From an uncultured Litorilinea sp. (GTDB lineage Bacteria > Chloroflexota > Anaerolineae > Caldilineales > Caldilineaceae), in contig CAKZVN010000105.1 of NCBI GenBank assembly GCA_937922105.1, positions 1-8,915 on the forward strand: DNA of 8,915 nt, given 5' to 3'. The notes under the pieces are model-generated. The model saw nothing but the letters and a program-made list of their open reading frames with translations, was not told the origin of the DNA and searched no databases. The number at the start of each line of letters is the position of its first letter. Position 1 is the stretch's first letter. Of this stretch, positions 1 to 6,597 are shown piece after piece. Made by a program: the position numbers and the translations under genes.

Positions 1-1
1 G

Positions 2-1558
2 ATTGACGAAACCTTACCCGAAAGCGGCGTCCGCTTAGAGCCGGACTGGGCGCTGCAAGACCCGGACGACTACATTGCGGTGCTCAAGACCACCGTGCCC
101 GCGGTCTTGGCGGAAAGCGGCGTAGACCCGGCCCACGTGATCGGCATCGGCATTGACTTCACCGCCTGCACCATGTTGCCCACCCTGCGCGACGGCACCC
201 CCCTCTGCCGCCTGCCTCAATACCGCGCCGAACCCCACGCCTGGGTCAAGCTCTGGAAACACCACGCCGCCCAGCCCGAAGCCGACCGCATCAACCAAGT
301 CGCGCGGGAGCGGGGCGAACCCTGGCTGGCGCTCTATGGCGGCAAAATCTCGTCCGAGTGGTTCTTCAGCAAGGCGCTGCAAATTCTCCACGAGGCCCCG
401 CACATCTATCATGCCGCCGACCGCCTGATCGAGGCAGGGGACTGGGTCATCTGGCAACTGACCGGTCAGGAGACGCGCAACGCCTGCACCGCGGGCTATA
501 AGGCCATCTGGCAAAAAGACGAGGGCTTCCCCAGCCGCGACTACTTTGCCGCGCTCCATCCCGACTTTGCCGACATCGTGGACTCCAAGATGAGCCGTGA
601 CATCCTCCCCCTGGGCGCTTGGGCGGGCGGGTTGACCGAGGAGGCCGCGGCCTGGACCGGTCTGCGCCCCGGCACCGCAGTCGCCGTCGCCAACGTGGAC
701 GCGCATGTCACTGTCCCCGCGGCCCAAGCCACCGACCCCGGCGTCATGACCATCATCATGGGCACCAGCAACTGTCACATGGTCTTGGGCGAAACGCGCG
801 TCGAGGTGGAAGGCATGTGTGGCGTGGTCGCCGACGGCATCGTCCCCGGTCTCTACGGCTATGAAGCCGGGCAAAGCGGCGTGGGCGACATCTTCGCCTG
901 GTTCGTGGAGCACGCCGTCCCGCCCGTCTATCACGAAGCCGCAGCCGCGCGCGGCATCCCGCTGCACGCGCTGTTGGAAGAAGAAGCTGCCAAGCAAAAA
1001 CCCGGCGCGCACGGGCTGCTGGCGCTGGACTGGTGGAACGGCAACCGTTCCACCCTGGTGGATGCGGAGTTGAGCGGCTTGTTGGTGGGCGCAACGTTGG
1101 CCACCACCGCGCCCGACATCTACCGCGCGCTGCTGGAATCCACCGCATTCGGCACGCGCAAGATCATCGAAGCCTTCACCGGCTCCGGCGTCCCTGTGAA
1201 CCGCATCGTTGCAGCAGGAGGCTTGCCCGACCGCAACAAACTCCTCATGCAAATCTATGCCGACGTGACCAACCGCGAATTCCGCGTGATCAAGAGCGCG
1301 CTGGGCGGTGCGCTGGGCGCAGCCATGCACGGTGCAGTCGCTGCGGGCGAAGCCGCCGGCGGCTATAGCGACATCTACGCCGCAGCCGCGCGCATGGGGG
1401 GCCTCAAAGACGTGGTCTATCGCCCCATCCCGGAGCATGTCGCGGTCTACGACAAGCTCTATGCCGACTACAGCTTGCTCTACGACTATTTCGGTCGCGG
1501 CCAAAACGATGTCATGAAACGCCTGCGCGAGTTGCGCCGCGCAACGCTGGCGGGATAA
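2..1558 (+). CDS. araB: Ribulokinase AraB (5' end missing)
   Basis: FGGY-family sugar kinase that phosphorylates L-ribulose with ATP to L-ribulose 5-phosphate in cytoplasmic L-arabinose breakdown. The frame is open from base 2, and the codons before the first GTG (base 80) already read as family sequence (DWALQDPDDY), so the gene is truncated by the window edge and does not start at 80. About 518 residues are visible; full AraB proteins are about 560, so roughly 40 residues with the first ATP-binding motif are missing. Visible AraB signatures are DFTACTMLPT (bases 155-184), NVDAH with the probable catalytic Asp at 698-700, the phosphate motif GTSNCHM (761-781), GYEAGQSGVGDIFAWF (857-904), LDWWNGNRS and, near the C-terminus, AAGGLPDRNK. 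The order and wording match AraB rather than xylulokinase or glycerol kinase. It is followed by araD on the same strand, which supports the assignment. Confidence 0.95.
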   Translation: MDETLPESGVRLEPDWALQDPDDYIAVLKTTVPAVLAESGVDPAHVIGIGIDFTACTMLPTLRDGTPLCRLPQYRAEPHAWVKLWKHHAAQPEADRINQVARERGEPWLALYGGKISSEWFFSKALQILHEAPHIYHAADRLIEAGDWVIWQLTGQETRNACTAGYKAIWQKDEGFPSRDYFAALHPDFADIVDSKMSRDILPLGAWAGGLTEEAAAWTGLRPGTAVAVANVDAHVTVPAAQATDPGVMTIIMGTSNCHMVLGETRVEVEGMCGVVADGIVPGLYGYEAGQSGVGDIFAWFVEHAVPPVYHEAAAARGIPLHALLEEEAAKQKPGAHGLLALDWWNGNRSTLVDAELSGLLVGATLATTAPDIYRALLESTAFGTRKIIEAFTGSGVPVNRIVAAGGLPDRNKLLMQIYADVTNREFRVIKSALGGALGAAMHGAVAAGEAAGGYSDIYAAAARMGGLKDVVYRPIPEHVAVYDKLYADYSLLYDYFGRGQNDVMKRLRELRRATLAG

Positions 1559-1567
1559 CGACGCACC

Positions 1568-1612
1568 GGGCCGGAACCCCCCTCGCAGTGAAAACCGGCG
1601 GCGTTCCGGCCC
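1568..1612 (+). repeat. Inverted repeat between araB and araD
   Basis: The perfect 10-base arms GGGCCGGAAC (1568-1577) and GTTCCGGCCC (1603-1612) enclose a 25-base loop in the 85-base gap between the araB stop and the araD start. No T-run follows the right arm (the next bases are CCTCTCACC), so it is not a standard intrinsic terminator. It may be an mRNA-stabilising or processing hairpin that sets the araB/araD ratio, or the remnant of a dispersed repeat. Function is inferred only. Confidence 0.6.
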
Positions 1613-1643
1613 CTCTCACCAAGCACGCACACGGACGGACACC

Positions 1644-2285
1644 ATGCTCGAAGCACTCAAAGAAGAACTGCACGCGCTCCATCTCCTGTTGCCCCAGGCA
1701 GGGCTGGTCACTTGGACATCGGGCAACATCAGCGCGCGCGACCCGGCAAGCGGTCTCGTCGTCATCAAGCCCTCCGGCGTCATGTACGACGCCCTGCGCC
1801 CGCAAGACCATGTCGTGCTGGACCTGGACGGCAACATCGTCGAAGGCACGCTGAAGCCTTCCAGCGACACCGCCAGCCATCTCTACATCTACCGCCGGCG
1901 CGCCGACATCCACGGCATCGTCCATACCCACTCGCCCTATGCCACTGCCTTCGCCGCGCTGGGCAAGCCCATCCCCGTCTACCTCACCGCCATCGCCGAC
2001 GAGTTCGGTCAAGCCATCCCTTGCGCGGGCTTTGCCCTCATCGGCGGCGAAGAGATCGGCAGACAGGTGGTCGAGCACATCGGCACCTGCCCGGCGGTTC
2101 TGCTCAAGCACCACGGCGTCTTCACCGTGGGCAAGAACGCGCGCGCCGCGGTCAAAGCCGCGGTCATGGTAGAAGACGTCGCCAAAACCGTACACCTTGC
2201 GCTCCAGCTGGGCACGCCCGACGAGATCCCCGCCGAGGATGTCGCCAAACTCCACCATCGCTACACCCACGTCTACGGGCAGTAG
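1644..2285 (+). CDS. araD: L-ribulose-5-phosphate 4-epimerase AraD
   Basis: Class II aldolase/adducin-fold metalloenzyme that epimerises L-ribulose 5-phosphate to D-xylulose 5-phosphate, the last step of the L-arabinose pathway. It has 213 residues against 231 in E. coli AraD. The active-site residues known from E. coli all have counterparts: phosphate-loop sequences SGN (26-28) and KPSSDT (71-76), metal ligands His94 and His96 (HTH) and His157 (KHHGVF), the acid Asp119 (IADEFG), and the C-terminal Tyr211 in YGQ, which ends the E. coli enzyme too. The shortening falls between these motifs, mostly around residues 120-145. ATG 1644 is the first start in this frame; only a weak purine-rich stretch (GGACGGAC, 1633-1640) precedes it, so translation may depend partly on araB. 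The related epimerases UlaF and SgbE share these residues, but the araB neighbour favours AraD. Confidence 0.94.
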   Translation: MLEALKEELHALHLLLPQAGLVTWTSGNISARDPASGLVVIKPSGVMYDALRPQDHVVLDLDGNIVEGTLKPSSDTASHLYIYRRRADIHGIVHTHSPYATAFAALGKPIPVYLTAIADEFGQAIPCAGFALIGGEEIGRQVVEHIGTCPAVLLKHHGVFTVGKNARAAVKAAVMVEDVAKTVHLALQLGTPDEIPAEDVAKLHHRYTHVYGQ

Positions 2286-2309
2286 ATGCCGACAAGCCCC
2301 TGACTCAAT

Positions 2310-2338
2310 TTGACAGCACGCAACAGCCTTTCTATCAT
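2310..2338 (+). promoter_or_regulatory. Sigma-70/A-type promoter for the Memo gene
   Basis: A perfect -35 box TTGACA (2310-2315), a 17-base spacer and a -10 box TATCAT (2333-2338) lie in the 101-base gap after araD. The predicted transcript start is near 2345, about 42 bases before the Memo ATG. This is the best promoter match noticed in the window, and it implies that the Memo gene is transcribed independently of araBD. Confidence 0.75.
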
Positions 2339-2386
2339 GGGGCGAGTTTGCGCCTGGGACCTGTCCATGCTTTACCCGGAGATGTC

Positions 2387-3628
2387 ATGACCCTTCATCT
2401 GTCCGACCGCCCCAAACTGCGCCTGGTCGATCTGCGCCCCCACAGCCAGAACGGCCAAACCTATCTCCTGGTGCGCGACCCGTTGCAGCTCAGCGACCAG
2501 CAACTGCTGCTGCCCGATGTCCTGGCTGCCCTGCTTCCCTTTTTCGACGGCACGCGCACGCTGCACGCCATCGCGCACGAGTTCAACGCGCACTACGGCG
2601 TGCCCATCGGCGCCGACATGGTGCACAAACTCGCCACCGCGTTGGACCAGGTCCATCTCCTGGAAAACGAAACGTTCCGAGCGGCCGAAGCTCGCATACG
2701 CGCCGATTACCACAGCCTGCCCCATCGCCCTTCTCTGCTTGCCGGGCGCGGCTATCCTGCCGATCCTGCCGGTCTCGCTGCGTTGCTGGACGACTATCGC
2801 AGCCAGGCGCAACGCCTGCACGGCCCGCTGACGCCCGTGCCTCCAGCGCCCCGTTTCGGCTTGCTCAGCCCGCACATTGACTATCCGCGCGGGGGCGTCG
2901 TCTATGCCCAAGTCTGGGAGCGGGCGGCGCCCGCGGTCCAACAGGCAGACCTGGCGATCATCTTCGCCACCGACCACGCCGGCACAGACCCCTTCACCCT
3001 CACGCGCCAACACTACGCCACGCCCTATGGTGTACTGCCCACCGCACGGGAAATCGTGGACCGGCTTGCCCAAGCCCTGGGCGAGGACGCGGCCTATGCC
3101 GGGGAACTACGCCATCGCGGCGAGCACTCCATCGAGTTGGTTGCGATCTGGCTCCATCACCTGCGCGAGGGACGCCCTATCGAAGTCGTCCCCATCCTCT
3201 GCGGCGGGCTGCATCCTTACATCGCCAATGGCGCGGACCCGGCGACCGACCTGCCCACCCGCCGCGTACTGGAGACGCTCCAGACGGCGACCGCCGGGCG
3301 CACTGTGGTGGTTATTGCTTCCGGCGACCTTGCCCACGTCGGCCCAGCCTTCAGCCAGCCCGCGCTCTCCGCGACCACGCGCGCCGCGGTCCACGCCGCA
3401 GACCAGGAACTCCTCCACCAGATGCGGAACGGCGACGCGACGGGCTTCTTCGAATCCATCCGCCGCGTGCGCGATCGCTACAACGTCTGCGGCGTCGCGC
3501 CCATCTACCTCACCCTACGCTATCTGGGCGCGGCAGACGGCATTCCCGCGGGCTACGCCTCCTGCCCCGCCGACGACGCAAACACCTCCGCGGTCACCAT
3601 CGGCGGCATGATCTTCCGCGGCACGTAG
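2387..3628 (+). CDS. Memo-family protein with N-terminal PqqD-like domain (AmmeMemoRadiSam system protein B)
   Basis: Member of the MEMO1 family, a dioxygenase-like metal-binding fold; the bacterial reaction is unknown. The protein has 413 residues. Residues about 25-100 (LLVRDP, DGTRT, then a helical segment ending in DQVHLLEN) resemble the small PqqD-like winged-helix domain seen on some bacterial Memo proteins; residues about 155-412 are the Memo domain. The metal ligands of human MEMO1 have counterparts: His163 in SPHIDYPRGG, His197 in FATDHAG and Cys368 in YNVCGVAPI. GEHSIE (245-250) and GDLAHVGP (313-320) are also family motifs. ATG 2387 was chosen because GGAG (2378-2381) lies five bases upstream and family-like sequence begins just after it. 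The same frame stays open back to 1712, but that part lies over araD and looks like shadow translation. The stop converges on the next gene with 16 bases between. No AMMECR1 or radical-SAM partner is present here. Confidence 0.88.
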   Translation: MTLHLSDRPKLRLVDLRPHSQNGQTYLLVRDPLQLSDQQLLLPDVLAALLPFFDGTRTLHAIAHEFNAHYGVPIGADMVHKLATALDQVHLLENETFRAAEARIRADYHSLPHRPSLLAGRGYPADPAGLAALLDDYRSQAQRLHGPLTPVPPAPRFGLLSPHIDYPRGGVVYAQVWERAAPAVQQADLAIIFATDHAGTDPFTLTRQHYATPYGVLPTAREIVDRLAQALGEDAAYAGELRHRGEHSIELVAIWLHHLREGRPIEVVPILCGGLHPYIANGADPATDLPTRRVLETLQTATAGRTVVVIASGDLAHVGPAFSQPALSATTRAAVHAADQELLHQMRNGDATGFFESIRRVRDRYNVCGVAPIYLTLRYLGAADGIPAGYASCPADDANTSAVTIGGMIFRGT

Positions 3629-3644
3629 CCCGCACACTGCCGTC

Positions 3645-4802
3645 CTACCAGTTGGTGATGGAACCGTCGCGCTTGCGCAGCCGCGGCGGTTCGGCATATT
3701 TGAATTCCTGGCGCTGAATGTACTCCTCGTTGACCTCCACCCCCAGCCCCGGCGCGGTCGGCACCGGGAAGCGCGGCCCGTCCAGCCTAAGTTGCACCGG
3801 GAAGATGGTCTCGTCGTAGTGACCGGTACCGTCGTGCAACGGGTTGGCGAAGACCTCCAGCCACGAGAAATTGGGCACCGCCGCCGCCAGATGCACCGAC
3901 GCCGCAGTGCAGACCGGCCCCAGCGGGTTATGCGGCATGAGGTCCATATAGTGCGCCTCGGCCCACCCCGCCACCTTCATCGCCTCGGTAAAGCCGCCCA
4001 CGTTACAGATATCCAAGCGCACCAGGTCGGTCAGCCCCCGCTCGATGTAGGGCAGGAACGCCCACTTGCTGGAGAACTCCTCACCCAGCGCAAAGGGCAC
4101 GGTCACCATGCGCCGCAGTGCCTCATAAGCGCCGGGCGTCTCGTCGCGGATCGGTTCTTCCAGGAAGTCAATCGCGCCGGAGGGCAAGCGCTGGCAGAAG
4201 GACGCGGCCTCTGCCACATTGAGTCGGTGGTGATACTCCACGCCGATCACCGGTTCGCTCCCCACCGCCTCGCGCAGTTTGATGATGTTGTTTGCCGTAT
4301 GCGGGATTGACTCGCGCGGCTCAAAGAGCAACGGGTCGTCGCTGTGCGGATGGGTGGCAATGGTGCGGATCACCTTCCAGCCGTGCGCGATCAGGAACTT
4401 CACTTCTTCGATCAGTTTCTCGCCGCTGGACCAGACGGTGGCAAAGACCGGCACATAGTCGCGCTGCTTGCCGCCCAACAGCTGATAGACCGGCACACCC
4501 AGCGCCTTGCCCGCGATGTCATAGAGCGCAATGTCAATCGCCGACTGCGCGCCCAAGAGGACGCGCCCCCCCTCGAAGTACTGGCTGCGATACATCTCTT
4601 GCCAGAGCGCGCCCCGCTGCATCGGGTCGCGCCCGATTAGCCATTCGCGATAGTGGCGCACCGCACCCGCGACCGCCAACTCGCGATAGGACATGCCCGA
4701 CTCGCCCCAGCCGTAGATGCCTTCGTCGGTTTCGATCTTGACCAAACATTGGTTGCGCTGCCCAACCCAGACAGGATAGGGCTTGACGTCGGTGATCTTC
4801 AT
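3645..4802 (-). CDS. Enolase-superfamily sugar-acid dehydratase-like protein (mandelate racemase/DgoD type)
   Basis: Mandelate racemase/muconate lactonizing family protein of 385 residues, most like the D-galactonate dehydratase-type acid-sugar dehydratases, which remove water from an aldonate to give a 2-keto-3-deoxy acid. The N-terminal capping domain (1-125, with YGWGESG at 30-36) precedes the barrel. Expected metal ligands are Glu189 (GVEYHH), Glu215 (FLEEPI) and Glu241 (ALGEE). His191 matches the second catalytic His of DgoD, and His291 (MPHNPLGP) with Asp264 (RLDICNVGG) forms the usual His-Asp pair. The first ligand is normally Asp, so Glu189 is an unusual conservative change. The KxK motif of racemases is absent, which argues for dehydration rather than racemisation. 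ATG 4802 has an AAAGG-like site (4810-4815) seven bases upstream. A terminator separates it from the dehydrogenase upstream, so it is probably its own unit. The substrate cannot be fixed from sequence. Confidence 0.85.
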   Translation of the reverse strand: MKITDVKPYPVWVGQRNQCLVKIETDEGIYGWGESGMSYRELAVAGAVRHYREWLIGRDPMQRGALWQEMYRSQYFEGGRVLLGAQSAIDIALYDIAGKALGVPVYQLLGGKQRDYVPVFATVWSSGEKLIEEVKFLIAHGWKVIRTIATHPHSDDPLLFEPRESIPHTANNIIKLREAVGSEPVIGVEYHHRLNVAEAASFCQRLPSGAIDFLEEPIRDETPGAYEALRRMVTVPFALGEEFSSKWAFLPYIERGLTDLVRLDICNVGGFTEAMKVAGWAEAHYMDLMPHNPLGPVCTAASVHLAAAVPNFSWLEVFANPLHDGTGHYDETIFPVQLRLDGPRFPVPTAPGLGVEVNEEYIQRQEFKYAEPPRLRKRDGSITNW

Positions 4803-4885
4803 GGTCGTGCCTTTCGATGGTATGGGTGAATGGATTGGAATAGTGGTTGTGGAGGGTGGGGGAGCGCATCGCCGGATTGCGCCCT

Positions 4886-4930
4886 AAAACAGAAATCCGC
4901 GGGCGCGGCAACACAGCCACACCCGCGGAT
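4886..4930 (-). terminator. Intrinsic terminator of the zinc alcohol dehydrogenase gene
   Basis: The perfect 9-base arms ATCCGCGGG (4895-4903) and CCCGCGGAT (4922-4930) have a further GGC/GCC pairing inside the loop (4907-4909 with 4916-4918). Read on the minus strand, the hairpin is followed by a T-rich tract TTTCTGTTTT. It begins 14 bases after the dehydrogenase stop codon. An outer pair, CCGGATTG (4872-4879) and CAATCCGG (4936-4943), surrounds it and could form an alternative, longer structure. Confidence 0.75.
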
Positions 4931-4944
4931 CGCGACAATCCGGG

Positions 4945-6048
4945 TTACACCAATTCAAGGACCGCGCGTGCCACCTTGCCGGCTTCCAGGTCGGCAAAAG
5001 CCTGCGCGGCGTCGTCCAGGCAATAGCGATGGGTGATCAACTTATCAATCGGCAACTTCCCCGCGCGATAGAGGTCCAGCAGTTTGGGCAAATCCACCAA
5101 CGGCTTGGACGAGCCGGCAAAGGACCCCAACAGTCGCTTGTTCTGCGCGATCAGCGGCCCGGCAGGAATAGGCACGTCCTCCTTGAGCGCATGCATGCCC
5201 ATGATCACCGCGGTGCCGCCGGGGCGCACTGCCTGCAAGGCCTGCACAATCGTCTGCTTGGCCCCCACGCTGTCAAAGGCATAGTCCGGCCCCAGATGGG
5301 TCAACTGCTTGAGCGCCGCCACCGCGTCCTCGGTACGGCTGTTGATGGTGTGGGTCGCGCCCAGTTCTTTGGCAAAAGCCAGCTTGTTGTCCGCAATGTC
5401 CACCGCGATGAGCGGATTGCACCCCGCCAGCACACAGCCCAACAGCGCGCTGAGACCCACCCCGCCGCAGCCGATGACCACCGCCGAACTGCCCGGTACA
5501 ATCTGTGCCGTATTCAAGACCGCGCCCACACCCGTCAACGCGGCGCAGCCGATGACCGCCGCCACGTCAAACGGCACATCGTCGGGCAGATGCACCAGGC
5601 CGTTCTGATGGATAACCGCATACTCGCTCATGGTCGCCGAACTCAGATAGGGCTTGAGCGCCACGCCGTCGGCGGTGGTATGGCGCAGGCTGCCGTCGGG
5701 CATACGCGACGTTAGGGTCGTGGTCCACAGCCGTTCGCACAGCGACGGTCGCCCTGCCAAACAAGTAGGGCATTCGCCGCACGAGGGCAGCCAGCTGATG
5801 ACCACACGATCGCCGGGCTTGACCCGCGTCACCCCCGGTCCGACTGCTTCCACCACCCCTGCGCCTTCGTGCCCCAAGACCACCGGCGGCATGGTGCGCA
5901 ATTCCCCCCGATAGGTGTGTAAGTCCGAATGACAGACCCCCGCCGCGTGCATACGCACCAGCGCCTCGCCCTGGCGCGGCCCTTCCAGTTCGACCTCCTC
6001 CACCGAGAGAGCGTTGACCTCACGCGCAATGGCTGCCCGAATTTTCAT
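4945..6048 (-). CDS. Zinc-dependent alcohol dehydrogenase (medium-chain family)
   Basis: Medium-chain dehydrogenase/reductase of 367 residues, probably NAD-dependent, that oxidises an alcohol to an aldehyde or ketone or does the reverse. Catalytic zinc ligands are Cys39 (GVCHSD), His60 (GHEGAG) and Cys168 (IGCAALTG). The structural zinc site is Cys90, Cys93, Cys96 and Cys104. The Rossmann motif GCGGVG (193-198) is followed by the acidic residue Asp217 (AVDI), which favours NAD over NADP. The insert after the last structural Cys (about 105-135) is like the class I/III enzymes, and the C-terminal GSFAGSSKP / DLPKLLDLYRAGKL region fits the same group. ATG 6048 has an excellent AAAAGGAG site (6056-6063) at seven bases. 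An intrinsic terminator follows the gene. It lies upstream of, and on the same strand as, the sugar-acid dehydratase-like gene, but the physiological substrate is not evident; a formaldehyde or aryl-alcohol role is also possible. Confidence 0.92.
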   Translation of the reverse strand: MKIRAAIAREVNALSVEEVELEGPRQGEALVRMHAAGVCHSDLHTYRGELRTMPPVVLGHEGAGVVEAVGPGVTRVKPGDRVVISWLPSCGECPTCLAGRPSLCERLWTTTLTSRMPDGSLRHTTADGVALKPYLSSATMSEYAVIHQNGLVHLPDDVPFDVAAVIGCAALTGVGAVLNTAQIVPGSSAVVIGCGGVGLSALLGCVLAGCNPLIAVDIADNKLAFAKELGATHTINSRTEDAVAALKQLTHLGPDYAFDSVGAKQTIVQALQAVRPGGTAVIMGMHALKEDVPIPAGPLIAQNKRLLGSFAGSSKPLVDLPKLLDLYRAGKLPIDKLITHRYCLDDAAQAFADLEAGKVARAVLELV

Positions 6049-6055
6049 GGCGGAT

Positions 6056-6090
6056 CTCCTTTTCGCGCGCCGGGTGAGTGCCCAGGCGCG
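6056..6090 (-). promoter_or_regulatory. Strong ribosome binding site with adjoining leader hairpin, dehydrogenase gene
   Basis: On the minus strand a GC-rich hairpin (arms CGCGCC+GGG at 6066-6074 and CCC+GGCGCG at 6081-6090, six-base loop 6075-6080, one bulged base at 6084) ends two bases before the AAAAGGAG ribosome binding site (6056-6063). No T-run follows, so it is not a terminator of the upstream genes. Its position suggests mRNA stabilisation, protein binding or control of ribosome access in the 5' leader; that role is inferred. Confidence 0.5.
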
Positions 6091-6092
6091 TA

Positions 6093-6115
6093 GTCGTGGA
6101 TAACGTCGTGGATTA
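6093..6115. repeat. Tandem 12-base-spaced direct repeat upstream of the dehydrogenase gene
   Basis: Two copies of GTCGTGGAT (6093-6101 and 6105-6113), each followed by a short A/T-rich end (AA and TA), repeat with a 12-base period in the 98-base gap between the dehydrogenase start and the membrane methyltransferase stop. Short tandem sites like this can be binding sites for a regulator, but two copies may also be chance. Confidence 0.35.
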
Positions 6116-6146
6116 CAGGGGGACGTACAACATCACCGCCGCTCCG

Positions 6147-6587
6147 TCAAAAGAGCCACGGAATCAGCCGGTGTGTGCGCCGTTGATACGCAGCATAGTG
6201 CGGAAAAGCCGCCACCAACAGCCGCTCCTCATACAGCAACTTCGCCACCAGATTCGCTGCCAGCAGCGCCCAGATCGCCCAGCGCGCAGGCGTCGGCGCG
6301 TTCAGCACCAGCGCCAACCCGGTCAGCAACAGCGCCGCATACATGGGATGGCGAATCCACACATAGGGGCCGGTCTCGATGAGCGACGAGCCGGGCCGCA
6401 CCGCCGGGGTCACGTTGACACGCAGGCGCATGGTCAGCGCAGCCCACACGCCCAGCGCCACGCCGGCAACCTCCAGCGCCAGCCACAGCCCCGCCGCGAT
6501 CAACGGGCCGGTTGCCGCCAGATAGCCGAGACAGGCAAACTGCACCGCCACCAACCCCCAGCCTACCCAATCCGGACGCCGCCTCAT
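6147..6587 (-). CDS. ICMT/PEMT-like integral membrane methyltransferase family protein
   Basis: Small integral membrane protein of 146 residues, like the bacterial proteins grouped with isoprenylcysteine carboxyl methyltransferase and phospholipid methyltransferase. About four hydrophobic segments are visible (roughly 9-27, 30-52, 82-98 and 101-117). The family signature is PYVWIRHPMYAALLL (74-88), followed by EERLL (120-124) and a C-terminal FPHYAAYQRRTHRLIP stretch; in true ICMT the Arg-His-Pro and Glu regions help bind S-adenosylmethionine. The frame is open to an earlier start at 6638, but ATG 6587 is preferred: GAGG (6596-6599) lies eight bases upstream and the longer version would overlap the regulator gene by 41 bases. 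The regulator stop (6598-6600) overlaps this ribosome binding site, so the two genes are probably translationally coupled. The methyl acceptor is unknown. Confidence 0.82.
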   Translation of the reverse strand: MRRRPDWVGWGLVAVQFACLGYLAATGPLIAAGLWLALEVAGVALGVWAALTMRLRVNVTPAVRPGSSLIETGPYVWIRHPMYAALLLTGLALVLNAPTPARWAIWALLAANLVAKLLYEERLLVAAFPHYAAYQRRTHRLIPWLF

Positions 6588-6597
6588 CCACACGACC

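Noticed and set aside
35..1504. Long 489-codon minus-strand open frame opposite araB
   Set aside because: It lies wholly across the araB coding region, has no recognisable domain, and its length follows from GC-rich codon bias in araB.
1712..2386. Apparent 5' extension of the Memo gene over araD, giving a 638-residue product
   Set aside because: The extra residues are Arg/Pro/His-rich out-of-frame translation of araD. A promoter and a ribosome binding site sit just before the ATG at 2387.
2372..3073. Minus-strand 233-codon frame opposite the Memo gene
   Set aside because: No family resemblance and no ribosome binding site noticed; the plus-strand frame has conserved metal-site motifs.
3792..4310. 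Plus-strand 172-codon frame opposite the dehydratase-like gene
   Set aside because: Shadow of the well-supported minus-strand enolase-family gene.
6122..6150. Minus-strand promoter starting with TTGACG for the dehydrogenase gene
   Set aside because: The -35-like box is good but overlaps the preceding stop codon, and at 17 bases the -10 position is TACGTC, a poor match.
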